A stretch of 7,413 nt of DNA from Desulfuromonas sp. SDB (lineage in GTDB: Bacteria; SDB-A). The stretch lies in assembly GCA_001412365.1 (NCBI GenBank), contig LKUE01000029.1:1-7413 (forward strand), written 5' to 3'. Of the stretch, positions 1 to 5,903 are shown one piece after another; the stretch's first letter is position 1, and every line of letters begins with the position of its first letter. A program made the position numbers and the translations under genes. The notes below the pieces were generated by a model. That model was not told the DNA's origin and ran no database searches. It saw only the letters and a list, made by a program, of their open reading frames with translations.

Positions 1-1
1 A

Positions 2-319
2 ACAATGAGTTTAAAAAATTTCCAAAACAAATTCATGAAAAGAAATGGCGAAGGAATCTGGGAAATCAGGGATGAACACCCCTCCCGGTGCCGTTTTCTG
101 GTGGATCATCAATGTTCAATTTATCCGGTAAGACCGTTACAATGCCGTCTTTATCCTTTCTGGTCTACAATTTTAAAAGATTGCAAGACATTCTACAGAG
201 AACCCTGTCCGGGAATTGGGAAAGGAGAACCGGTGGATATCAATTTAATTAAAACTTACTATGTGCTCCATCGGAACTTTTTAAGCCAGTTAAGCTTGGA
301 AAGCATTAATGAAAATTAA
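2..319 (+). CDS. YkgJ-family cysteine-cluster (CxxCxxCC) protein, 3' part
   Basis: This is the C-terminal part of a putative metal-binding cysteine-cluster protein of the YkgJ type (Fe/Zn chelating; cellular role not established). The frame is open from base 2. The first ATG, at 5, would begin at the segment that in this family follows the N-terminal CxxC cluster, so the true start lies upstream of the window. Counting from that ATG, the family signature is clear: Cys29 in a CRFL segment, Cys37 in CSIYPVRP, and Cys47 in LQCRLYPFW, followed by Cys60 and Cys68. The stop overlaps the start of the next gene by 11 bases, which implies translational coupling with the ApbE gene. The C-terminal helix after Cys68 is not diagnostic. 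Family assignment is strong; function is not known. Confidence 0.85.
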   Translation, partial: TMSLKNFQNKFMKRNGEGIWEIRDEHPSRCRFLVDHQCSIYPVRPLQCRLYPFWSTILKDCKTFYREPCPGIGKGEPVDINLIKTYYVLHRNFLSQLSLESINEN

Positions 320-1298
320 ACTATATATATTGTTGATCATATTATGTGCAGCCTCCTGCAGTAGAATTAGATCAACTGCAGGACGAAGGGATACCTTGAT
401 TTTTTTATTCGATACCAAAGTAACAATTATTGCAGTTGGAGAGAATTCCATGCAGGATTCTGCATTTAAGATCATCACCACAGAACTTATGGTTTATGAT
501 TCCCTGTTCGGTCCTGAAAATAAATTTTTACAATCCTCTTTCCTGGATTCAATTTCAATTGAAGTCTGGACTGAAGCTGAAAAATACTACAGATTAACCG
601 GGCATGCCTATGACCCCACCTTAAAACCCGCTTTAGCTTTATGGGGGGATTTTTCCAGTGGGAATATCACTCCCCCCGATTCTTATACCCTTGATTTTCT
701 CATCCAGCAGAGATCTCAGGGATTTCCTTATATCCACCATGATCAACTAATATTAACTCCGGGGAGAGAACCTGATCTGGGAGGAATTGCTAAAGGCATG
801 GCAGTGCAGTCTTCACTTGATAAAATCAGCAGTTTGGGATTGACTGGGGTTTTAATCGAAGCAGGAGGAGATATTTACGCTTGCGGCAGCAAGGAAAATA
901 ATGAATCTTGGAAGATAGGCATTCAACACCCCCGGGATATAAACCAGCTGATTGCAATCTTATCCATACAGGATAAATCTGTATGCACCTCCGGAGATTA
1001 TCATAGATATTCAGTGATTGACGGGATTAGATATCATCATATTCTCGATCCTCAAACCTTAGAACCTTCCCGGGGCATCATCAGCGCTACGGTAATCTCT
1101 GATCATGCAGGTCAGGCAGATGCGTTGGCTACTGCTTTTATGATAATGGAGCCGGATCAGTCCAATGAACTGGCAAATGATCTTCAGATAGGTTATCTAT
1201 TAGTTATAGAAAAAGATCATACTGTGGTTTTTCAATGTAATGCAAAATTCCTGGAATACTGTGATACAATACTGGTAGACTGCCGTTTAGCAGATTAA
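309..1298 (+). CDS. apbE: FAD:protein FMN transferase (ApbE family), lipoprotein
   Basis: The product (329 aa) transfers FMN from FAD onto Thr or Ser of extracytosolic redox proteins such as Rnf or Nqr subunits and FMN-binding-domain proteins. It should sit on the periplasmic side of a membrane: residues 1-17 form a lipoprotein signal ending in AASC, with Cys17 as the lipidated residue. Visible family motifs in order are FDTKVTI (34-40), DLGGIAKGMAVQ (156-167, FAD binding), EAGGDIYACG (184-193), TSGDYHRY (227-234), HHILDP (243-248) and QADALATA (269-276), whose Asp271 and Thr275 match the Mg-binding positions. Length is normal for the family. The start at 309 overlaps the upstream stop and follows a TGGAAAG ribosome-site-like stretch. 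No FMN-acceptor motif of the SGAT type appears in the neighbouring proteins, so its substrate is probably encoded elsewhere. Confidence 0.95.
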   Translation: MKIKLYILLIILCAASCSRIRSTAGRRDTLIFLFDTKVTIIAVGENSMQDSAFKIITTELMVYDSLFGPENKFLQSSFLDSISIEVWTEAEKYYRLTGHAYDPTLKPALALWGDFSSGNITPPDSYTLDFLIQQRSQGFPYIHHDQLILTPGREPDLGGIAKGMAVQSSLDKISSLGLTGVLIEAGGDIYACGSKENNESWKIGIQHPRDINQLIAILSIQDKSVCTSGDYHRYSVIDGIRYHHILDPQTLEPSRGIISATVISDHAGQADALATAFMIMEPDQSNELANDLQIGYLLVIEKDHTVVFQCNAKFLEYCDTILVDCRLAD

Positions 1299-1313
1299 TT
1301 GTGTAAAATCCAT

Positions 1314-1319
1314 AAGGAG
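1314..1319 (+). promoter_or_regulatory. Ribosome binding site fixing a TTG start at 1326
   Basis: AAGGAG lies six bases before the TTG at 1326. The earlier in-frame TTG at 1299 directly abuts the apbE stop and has no such site. This decides the start of the radical SAM gene. Confidence 0.8.
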
Positions 1320-1325
1320 AAAAAA

Positions 1326-2315
1326 TTGAAAAAAATTGCAAAATATTGGGAACAAAATGAAAATCAATTGGTAACCTGCAACCTTTGTTTTCATCATTGC
1401 AAAATTAAACCGGGACAACGAGGTTTATGTAATGTAAGGGGAAATGAACAGGGGAAACTGTACAATATGGAGTTTGGAGAAACCATAAGTATATCTGTAG
1501 ATCCCATTGAAAAAAAACCTCTTTTCCATTTCTTTCCTGATTCGGTGATAACATCTATCGGTCCCAATGGATGTAATTTAGATTGTCCTTTCTGTCAAAA
1601 TTCAGAGATTTCCCAACAAAAATCACCAACTTATTTTCTTTCCCCGGAGCAGGCAGGAGAGTTGTCCGCCCAGAACAACTCCATCGGTTTAGCTTACACC
1701 TATACCGAACCGCTGATATGGTTTGAATATCTTTTAGAGGCGGGAGAGAAGGTGCGAGAAAGAGGAGGATACAATGTGCTGGTATCCAACGGCACCATCA
1801 ACCCGGAGCCTTTGAAAGAGCTTCTGCCTGTAATTGATGCAGCCAATATTGATCTAAAATCTTTTTCGTCTAAAACTTATAAAGAAATTTTAAAAGGTGA
1901 TTTAGATTCTGTTCTAAACACCATAACCACACTGGTAGAAAACAATATTCATGTCGAAATAACTACCTTAATTGTCACCGGTCTAAATGATTCTGAATCT
2001 GAAATTGAAGATATCATCAATTTTCTGGCAGAACTGAATCCGGAAATACCCTACCACCTATCCAGGTACTTTCCCCACTACAAATATCAGCAGAGACCCA
2101 CCGATACTAATTTAATTTTATCTTATTACGAATTAGCCAAGCAAAAATTGCCCCATACCTTTATTGGCAATTTCTTCCACTCGGATAAAGAAAATTCCTA
2201 TTGTCCTGACTGCAAACATCTTTGGATAAAAAGAAGCGGTTTTCATTCCGAGGTAGTGGGTATTGAAAACGGTTTGTGCCTTAAATGCAAAAGAGAGGTG
2301 GGATTTCCGATATAA
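1326..2315 (+). CDS. amrS: AmmeMemoRadiSam-type radical SAM enzyme (AmrS-like)
   Basis: The product (329 aa from TTG 1326) is a cytoplasmic radical SAM protein of the AmrS type, the radical SAM member of the AmmeMemoRadiSam trio with AMMECR1 and Memo. Its reaction is not known to me. The N-terminus has a Cys cluster (Cys18, Cys21, Cys25, Cys35) typical of AmrS. The 4Fe-4S motif is CNLDCPFC (83-90). It is followed by the AYTYTEP segment (123-129), SNGT (154-157), NIDLKSF (174-180) and HLSRYFPHYK (244-253), all in family order. The C-terminus carries two CxxC pairs (293/296 and 318/321) that look like a small zinc-binding knuckle. The TTG start is chosen because of the AAGGAG six bases upstream; starting at 1299 would add nine residues. 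The gene sits between apbE and the NusG-II gene in the same tight cluster. Neither a Memo nor an AMMECR1 gene is in the window. Confidence 0.9.
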   Translation: MKKIAKYWEQNENQLVTCNLCFHHCKIKPGQRGLCNVRGNEQGKLYNMEFGETISISVDPIEKKPLFHFFPDSVITSIGPNGCNLDCPFCQNSEISQQKSPTYFLSPEQAGELSAQNNSIGLAYTYTEPLIWFEYLLEAGEKVRERGGYNVLVSNGTINPEPLKELLPVIDAANIDLKSFSSKTYKEILKGDLDSVLNTITTLVENNIHVEITTLIVTGLNDSESEIEDIINFLAELNPEIPYHLSRYFPHYKYQQRPTDTNLILSYYELAKQKLPHTFIGNFFHSDKENSYCPDCKHLWIKRSGFHSEVVGIENGLCLKCKREVGFPI

Positions 2316-2328
2316 GCTCCCCCCCGGC

Positions 2329-2700
2329 TTGAATTGGTATCCATATAAGCTTGATTATCTAATAATTCTGCTGCTGGTACTGTTAAGCGGTTCAGTTATT
2401 ATTTCAAGGATTTTTACCGTCCCCTCCTCAGGTCAGCAACTGTTAATTCAGACTTACAGGGGGCAAACCAATACAATTAACTTAAATCAGGACACTGTAA
2501 TTCTTGTACAGGGGAGAATGGGAATAAGCACGGTTGAAGTTAATTCGGGAAGAGCAAGGATCATTTCTTCTCCCTGCCCCCGAAAAATTTGCATTAATCA
2601 AGGCTGGATATCCTCGCCGGGAAAAAGCATCGTCTGTATACCTAATGGAATACTAATCAAGATATCGGGACAGGAAGATATTGATGCAGTATCCTACTAA
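2329..2700 (+). CDS. Membrane-anchored NusG domain II protein
   Basis: This is a small protein (123 aa from TTG 2329) with one N-terminal transmembrane helix (about residues 9-27) and an extracytosolic NusG-domain-II-like fold. The diagnostic C-terminal part is SPCPRKICINQGWISSPG (81-98) followed by SIVCIPNGILIKI (100-112), with Cys83, Cys88 and Cys103 at the usual positions. Despite the domain name it is not the transcription factor NusG. Such proteins recur beside Gx-transporter and ApbE genes in redox loci; their biochemical role is unclear. The start is uncertain. TTG 2329 gives a normal short cytoplasmic tail but has no ribosome site and would need re-initiation after the upstream stop at 2315. 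TTG 2263 has GAGGT eight bases upstream but overlaps the radical SAM gene by 53 bases and adds 22 residues unlike the family. A run of seven C (2319-2325) lies just before the preferred start. Confidence 0.85.
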   Translation: MNWYPYKLDYLIILLLVLLSGSVIISRIFTVPSSGQQLLIQTYRGQTNTINLNQDTVILVQGRMGISTVEVNSGRARIISSPCPRKICINQGWISSPGKSIVCIPNGILIKISGQEDIDAVSY

Positions 2701-3211
2701 CTTCCCTGCCCGGATAAATTTCTTGGTGGAATTAACCATTTTCGCCACTATAGCTGCTGGTTTTCACATCATTGAATCTTATGTGAATCCGACTTTTTTC
2801 AGGATTGGTTTAGGAAATGCGGTAATCCTTTTTTTAATCAGACTGAAAAATTTTAAATTAGCTGCAGCTACCTTGGGATTAAAAGTATTTTTTGGTTCCG
2901 GAGTAACCGGGACATTATTTTCTCCCATTTTTATAGCAATACTATTTGCTTCTGCCAGCAGCTTTATTGTTATGTTTATGTTCAATCGAATCCCTAAATT
3001 AGGACCAGTGGCAATAAGTATTGCCGGCAGTTGCAGCCATAATCTGGTTATTCTGGGATTTGCCAATATCTGGATAAACAACATTTTTTCAATGCTTTGG
3101 CCTTATTTTATACTTTTCAGCATTTTTTCAGGAAGTTTAACCGGATTAATTGTATTCTACCTGGAGAAATATTTTAAACCTATATTCTTAAAACATCTTG
3201 ACAGAGTTTAA
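2684..3211 (+). CDS. Gx transporter family membrane protein (heptaprenyl-PP synthase component I-like)
   Basis: This is a polytopic inner-membrane protein (175 aa) with about five hydrophobic spans, of the family annotated as Gx transporter or heptaprenyl diphosphate synthase component I (Hpre_diP_synt_I). Landmarks are HIIES (28-32), FFRIGLGNAVIL (38-49), the Gly-rich GSGVTGTLFSPIF (71-83) and SIAGSCSHN (112-120), all in family order. The substrate of the family is not firmly known. Proposals include transport linked to quinone or flavin electron transfer, because these genes neighbour NusG-II, ApbE and polyprenyl synthase genes. ATG 2684 is preferred over the adjacent TTG 2681: AGGA lies eight bases upstream. 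It overlaps the preceding stop by 17 bases, consistent with coupled translation. Its last codons contain the promoter of the downstream tRNA. Confidence 0.88.
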   Translation: MQYPTNFPARINFLVELTIFATIAAGFHIIESYVNPTFFRIGLGNAVILFLIRLKNFKLAAATLGLKVFFGSGVTGTLFSPIFIAILFASASSFIVMFMFNRIPKLGPVAISIAGSCSHNLVILGFANIWINNIFSMLWPYFILFSIFSGSLTGLIVFYLEKYFKPIFLKHLDRV

Positions 3212-3225
3212 TTTGTTCTTAAAAT
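3198..3225 (+). promoter_or_regulatory. Sigma-70 promoter for tRNA-Ala
   Basis: A perfect -35 box TTGACA (3198-3203) and a -10 box TAAAAT (3220-3225, five of six to consensus) are separated by 16 bases. A start about seven bases after the -10 box falls near 3232, leaving a very short leader before the tRNA at 3239. The -35 box and half the spacer lie inside the last codons and stop of the upstream membrane-protein gene. Confidence 0.75.
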
Positions 3226-3238
3226 TACTAACATACGT

Positions 3239-3315
3239 GGGGCTGTGGCGCAGTTGGCTAGCGCGATTGACTGGCAGTCAATAGGTCACGGGTTCGAATC
3301 CCGTCAGCTCCACCA
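3239..3315 (+). tRNA. tRNA-Ala (anticodon GGC)
   Basis: A full 77-base cloverleaf can be drawn by hand. The acceptor stem is 3239-3245 with 3305-3311, the D stem GCGC 3248-3251 with 3261-3264, the anticodon stem ATTGA 3266-3270 with TCAAT 3278-3282, and the T stem ACGGG 3288-3292 with CCCGT 3300-3304 around TTCGAAT. The anticodon loop CTGGCAG (3271-3277) gives anticodon GGC at 3273-3275, reading GCC/GCU alanine codons. The acceptor contains the G3-U70 wobble that is the alanine identity element, which supports the assignment. The discriminator is A and the terminal CCA (3313-3315) is encoded. An unusual point is that loop positions 32 and 38 are C and G, able to form a Watson-Crick pair. Confidence 0.97.
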
Positions 3316-3366
3316 AAAATTATTTATGTTTTCTGTAAAAATATTTATTTGGGCTCAATAGATCTT

Positions 3367-3371
3367 GGAGG
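3367..3371 (+). promoter_or_regulatory. Ribosome binding site fixing the ATG at 3376
   Basis: GGAGG lies four bases before ATG 3376, the point where a lipoprotein signal peptide begins (MKKSILL). The in-frame TTG at 3349 would place nine unrelated residues before the signal and is rejected. In the 60 bases between the tRNA and this start I see an AT-rich stretch but no clear promoter boxes or hairpin terminator. Confidence 0.75.
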
Positions 3372-3375
3372 GAGC

Positions 3376-4281
3376 ATGAAAAAAAGTATCTTACTGATTG
3401 TCGCCGTTTTATTTCTGGTAATTTCCTGTGTTAATGAATCAGAAGCTGATGCATCCGGTAAAATTAAAGAAGCAGAATTAGCATTGAAAACTCTCAGACA
3501 AATACTGGATAAGTACAATACTGTTTACGGACATTTCCCTGTGCTTCAGGAGGATGTTGAAACTGTTACAAAAACCGCCGAATTAGTGGTAAACGAAGAA
3601 GGTATAAAATTAATTGTAGAAGAATTCGAAGTTTACATGCCTACTGTTGATTCAGAGCAATTTTATGAAGGATTAGGCAAAGTAATGGAATTAGATGAGA
3701 GTTTTGTAATCAGAAGGTGGGCTGAATATGTAAGAGCTAATTCCAATGTGACTTTTCAGGACACCATTGATTCCATATTGGAATTTGATGCCAATGAGAA
3801 TTTATCAGCAATAATAAGATTAAAAGATACTTCAGCGGCTATTGCTATACGGATCGGCGATGAAACTACTCCCTACAATATCTACAAAGCCGATAATCCT
3901 TACTTCCTCACCGTATCTGACTCTGCACTTATCAGTTTTATTCCCGGAACTTACCAGTTAAGTTTCAAGGAGTTAATTGCAGATATTGAAAAGCAGGAAA
4001 ATCGAAACGCAGCATGGTTATTTGATACCCTAAGCCAATTCGGTGATACTGCTGAACTTAGATCAATTAAGGAAGCGATAATAGTGGACAGTCTCCGGTA
4101 TATAACCATTGACCCTTACCGGAAATATTTCGTATCTGCCAGCGCCACTGACCGTAACCATACTGTTGTCACCGCAAGAAGAATAATTAGAGGATCAAAT
4201 GATATATCTCCAGATAATTTTATATCTATGAATCCTGAAGCTATTGCTAATAATGAAGAGATGATGGAAGACACTCAGTAA
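3376..4281 (+). CDS. Predicted lipoprotein of unknown function
   Basis: I do not recognise this family. The 301-residue product starts with a lipoprotein signal: a basic MKK, a hydrophobic core (4-17) and the lipobox VISC, with Cys18 as the lipidated residue. The following acidic, helix-prone part includes LKTLRQILDKYNTVYGHFPV (37-56). Its pattern of helix, Tyr, Gly and aromatic-Pro resembles the region after the helix in type II secretion pseudopilins, but the rest does not match and the likeness may be chance. A mixed alpha/beta middle (about 130-200) and a polar, Asn/Glu/Met-rich tail (280-301) follow. There is only one cysteine, the lipidated one. It is the first gene of the block after the tRNA, 25 bases before the TPR lipoprotein gene, and probably works with it at the outer membrane. 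Confidence 0.75.
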   Translation: MKKSILLIVAVLFLVISCVNESEADASGKIKEAELALKTLRQILDKYNTVYGHFPVLQEDVETVTKTAELVVNEEGIKLIVEEFEVYMPTVDSEQFYEGLGKVMELDESFVIRRWAEYVRANSNVTFQDTIDSILEFDANENLSAIIRLKDTSAAIAIRIGDETTPYNIYKADNPYFLTVSDSALISFIPGTYQLSFKELIADIEKQENRNAAWLFDTLSQFGDTAELRSIKEAIIVDSLRYITIDPYRKYFVSASATDRNHTVVTARRIIRGSNDISPDNFISMNPEAIANNEEMMEDTQ

Positions 4282-4296
4282 ACATTCCATTTTCTT

Positions 4297-4302
4297 AGGA
4301 GG
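4297..4302 (+). promoter_or_regulatory. Strong ribosome binding site of the TPR lipoprotein gene
   Basis: A complete AGGAGG sits four bases before ATG 4307, the best Shine-Dalgarno match in the window. It supports this start, which is also where the lipoprotein signal begins. Confidence 0.75.
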
Positions 4303-4306
4303 AATA

Positions 4307-5467
4307 ATGAATACTAAAATAATTACTATCACCCTGGTGATTGTAGCCATTGCTTTATTCATCGGCTGCGAATCTACCGAACAGGTGGTGGACCACTCCA
4401 CCGATAACCAAGTGGTCAACGGCAGCGAAGATGGATGCAAAAAATTTTACAATTTAGCAATGAATTACCAGCGAAGCCGTTTATGGGCAGAGGCTGCTGA
4501 ATTTTATCAAAAAGCTATTTCCTGTTCAACTGACTACATTGATGCCTATATTGCTTTTGGGAAAATGTATGAAGAACTGGATTCAACCAGTGCTGCTGAA
4601 CAGGTATGGATAGATATGCAGACTAATAATCCTGAAGCCATAGAATCCTATACCCATTATGGAGCTTTTCTTGCTGAGCAGGGCAGATATGATGAATCTG
4701 AACAGGCATTCCTTAAAGCCCATGAAATCTGCCCGGATAATCCCACCCCAATTTTAGGTTTAGCTGATGTATTAACTCAGCAGGAAAAATTTGACCAAGC
4801 CCGTCCCTATCTTGAACAGGCACTTGCGTTTACTGAAGATGAAGACAAAATCATCGCCATCAAGCAGAGGTTGGCTAAATGTGCTGTAGGCATGGGTGAT
4901 CCCAGCTATGCAGCCACCTTATTGGAAGATATATTAATTAGATATCCAGACCGCCTGGAAATTCATGAATGGCTGGTTGAAGCTTACAAGAGCATGAATG
5001 ACTGGACTAAAGCCTTGGAACATATGGATATTGTTGCCACTGAAGATCCCACTCTTGAAAACACCATGAAATATGGCGCATTGTTAGCTCAGGCGGGGAG
5101 ATCATCTGAAGCCATTTCCACTTTCCGCAAAGCAATCAGCATGGGAGGTGGACTTTCCGCTTATAAACAAGTCATCGGACTTCTGCAGCGTTCAGGACAA
5201 ACTTCCCTGGCTATGCAATTTGCTGAAGAAGCTTTAGCTTCCTATTCCAGCGACAGCTACCTGAATCTGGTAGTGGGAAATAAATACTACGCCATGGCTG
5301 TTGATGCCTACAATAACAGCGACTGGGACGGAGCAATTAATTACTGTGATATGGCTATAGGTTACTATTCCAATGCCAGTTCCGGTTCTTATGTCGGTCA
5401 AGCCCAGGAAAAATTAAACTCCGCCCAACAACTGAGAGAAGCAGCCAGGCTTAAGAAGATCTACTGA
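4307..5467 (+). CDS. TPR-repeat lipoprotein
   Basis: The product (386 aa) has a lipoprotein signal (residues 1-20, lipobox FIGC, Cys21), a short polar linker (22-43), and then a solenoid of about eight to nine tetratricopeptide-like helix pairs from 44 to about 360. Clear units include AEAAEFYQKAI (61-71), YGAFLAEQGRYDESEQAFLKA (118-138), LTQQEKFDQARPYLEQAL (156-173), WTKALEHM (233-240) and YGALLAQAGRSSEAISTFRKAI (256-277). It ends with a basic amphipathic helix (367-386). TPR solenoids mediate protein-protein contacts. As an envelope lipoprotein upstream of an Omp85 gene it recalls BamD in kind, but it is longer and no BamD-specific motif is visible. It ends eight bases before the next ATG, whose ribosome site GAGGA overlaps its TGA stop, so the two are translationally linked. 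Confidence 0.9.
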   Translation: MNTKIITITLVIVAIALFIGCESTEQVVDHSTDNQVVNGSEDGCKKFYNLAMNYQRSRLWAEAAEFYQKAISCSTDYIDAYIAFGKMYEELDSTSAAEQVWIDMQTNNPEAIESYTHYGAFLAEQGRYDESEQAFLKAHEICPDNPTPILGLADVLTQQEKFDQARPYLEQALAFTEDEDKIIAIKQRLAKCAVGMGDPSYAATLLEDILIRYPDRLEIHEWLVEAYKSMNDWTKALEHMDIVATEDPTLENTMKYGALLAQAGRSSEAISTFRKAISMGGGLSAYKQVIGLLQRSGQTSLAMQFAEEALASYSSDSYLNLVVGNKYYAMAVDAYNNSDWDGAINYCDMAIGYYSNASSGSYVGQAQEKLNSAQQLREAARLKKIY

Positions 5468-5475
5468 GGAAATTA

Positions 5476-5901
5476 ATGTTAAACTCAATTTTTTACCGGA
5501 GAAATTCCCCCAAGGGAATTTCTCCTATTATAACTATATTAATTATATTTTTAGTAGTAGTTATTATCTGGATTGCCCTGCAATTTGTTTCAGTTTACTA
5601 CCGGCGTTACGAGATAAGAAAAAAGGTAGATGAGAAAGTTAAATACGAAAAAGATAATGATGTAATCAGAACAGAACTGATTAAATATCTGGATATGAAA
5701 GGCATTACGGTAACGGAGGGAGAAATAAAAATAGCCCGGCAGGGAAATGAAGTTGGAGACAGTGTGATGATCAATTTTACTTACCGGGACAGCACCCGCC
5801 TCTTAGGGAGCATGATTACTGCTGACTGGAACAAGGTTTTTGTTTTTGATTTTGAAATTAAGCTAAAGAATATTCTTCATGACTCTCCCCTGCGTAATTA
5901 A
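5476..5901 (+). CDS. Small single-span membrane protein, DUF4845-like
   Basis: This is a 141-residue protein with a basic N-terminus (YRRNSPKG, 7-14), one hydrophobic helix (about 16-41) and a periplasmic domain with an alpha then beta pattern (RTELIKYLDMKGI at 65-77, then strands 83-88, 96-103 and 120-129). The layout matches DUF4845 proteins: a short N-terminus with a Gly before the helix, a helix ending in a Tyr-rich segment, then a small domain with a conserved-looking strand. I infer membership with moderate confidence; the function of that family is not established. KGISPIITILII (13-24) also looks superficially like a class III (archaeal type) prepilin signal. The gene lies between the TPR lipoprotein and Omp85 genes, with a GAGGA ribosome site five bases before ATG 5476. 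A strong 12-bp hairpin covers its codons 8-17. Confidence 0.8.
   Translation: MLNSIFYRRNSPKGISPIITILIIFLVVVIIWIALQFVSVYYRRYEIRKKVDEKVKYEKDNDVIRTELIKYLDMKGITVTEGEIKIARQGNEVGDSVMINFTYRDSTRLLGSMITADWNKVFVFDFEIKLKNILHDSPLRN
5498..5525 (+). repeat. Perfect 12-bp inverted repeat, 4-base loop
   Basis: Arms GGAGAAATTCCC (5498-5509) and GGGAATTTCTCC (5514-5525) are exact reverse complements around the loop CCAA. It lies 22 bases after the start of the small membrane protein gene and codes for R8-P17. No run of T follows, so it is not a normal terminator. It could slow translation, protect an upstream mRNA 3' end after processing, or be a DNA-level palindrome. Confidence 0.9.
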
Positions 5902-5903
5902 TT

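Noticed and set aside
290-481. Minus-strand open frame opposite the start of apbE
   Set aside because: The plus strand codes for a clear ApbE protein, and the reverse peptide has no recognisable features.
643-677. G6 and C6 runs that could pair in apbE
   Set aside because: The stem is broken by an 8-base bulge, there is no T-run, and it lies in well-conserved coding sequence.
1299-1325. Upstream TTG start for the radical SAM gene
   Set aside because: It directly abuts the apbE stop with no ribosome site, whereas TTG 1326 has AAGGAG six bases before it.
2002-2023. Quasi-palindrome AAATTGA-A-GATATC-A-TCAATTT in amrS
   Set aside because: It has two central-flank mismatches and 7-bp arms; short AT-rich repeats of this kind are expected by chance.
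2145-2173. 8-bp inverted repeat AAATTGCC/GGCAATTT with a 13-base loop
   Set aside because: About two such repeats are expected by chance in a window of this size.
2779-3084. Minus-strand open frame of about 100 codons
   Set aside because: It mirrors the Gx membrane protein gene, whose family motifs are clear on the plus strand.
4384-4417. Two competing short hairpins (GGTGG/CCACC and GACCACT/AGTGGTC) near the start of the TPR gene
   Set aside because: Stems are only 5-7 bp and lie within the linker-coding region; there is no terminator or leader peptide to make a switch plausible.
4195-4440. Minus-strand open frame spanning two lipoprotein genes
   Set aside because: It crosses the end of one well-supported gene and the start and strong ribosome site of the next.
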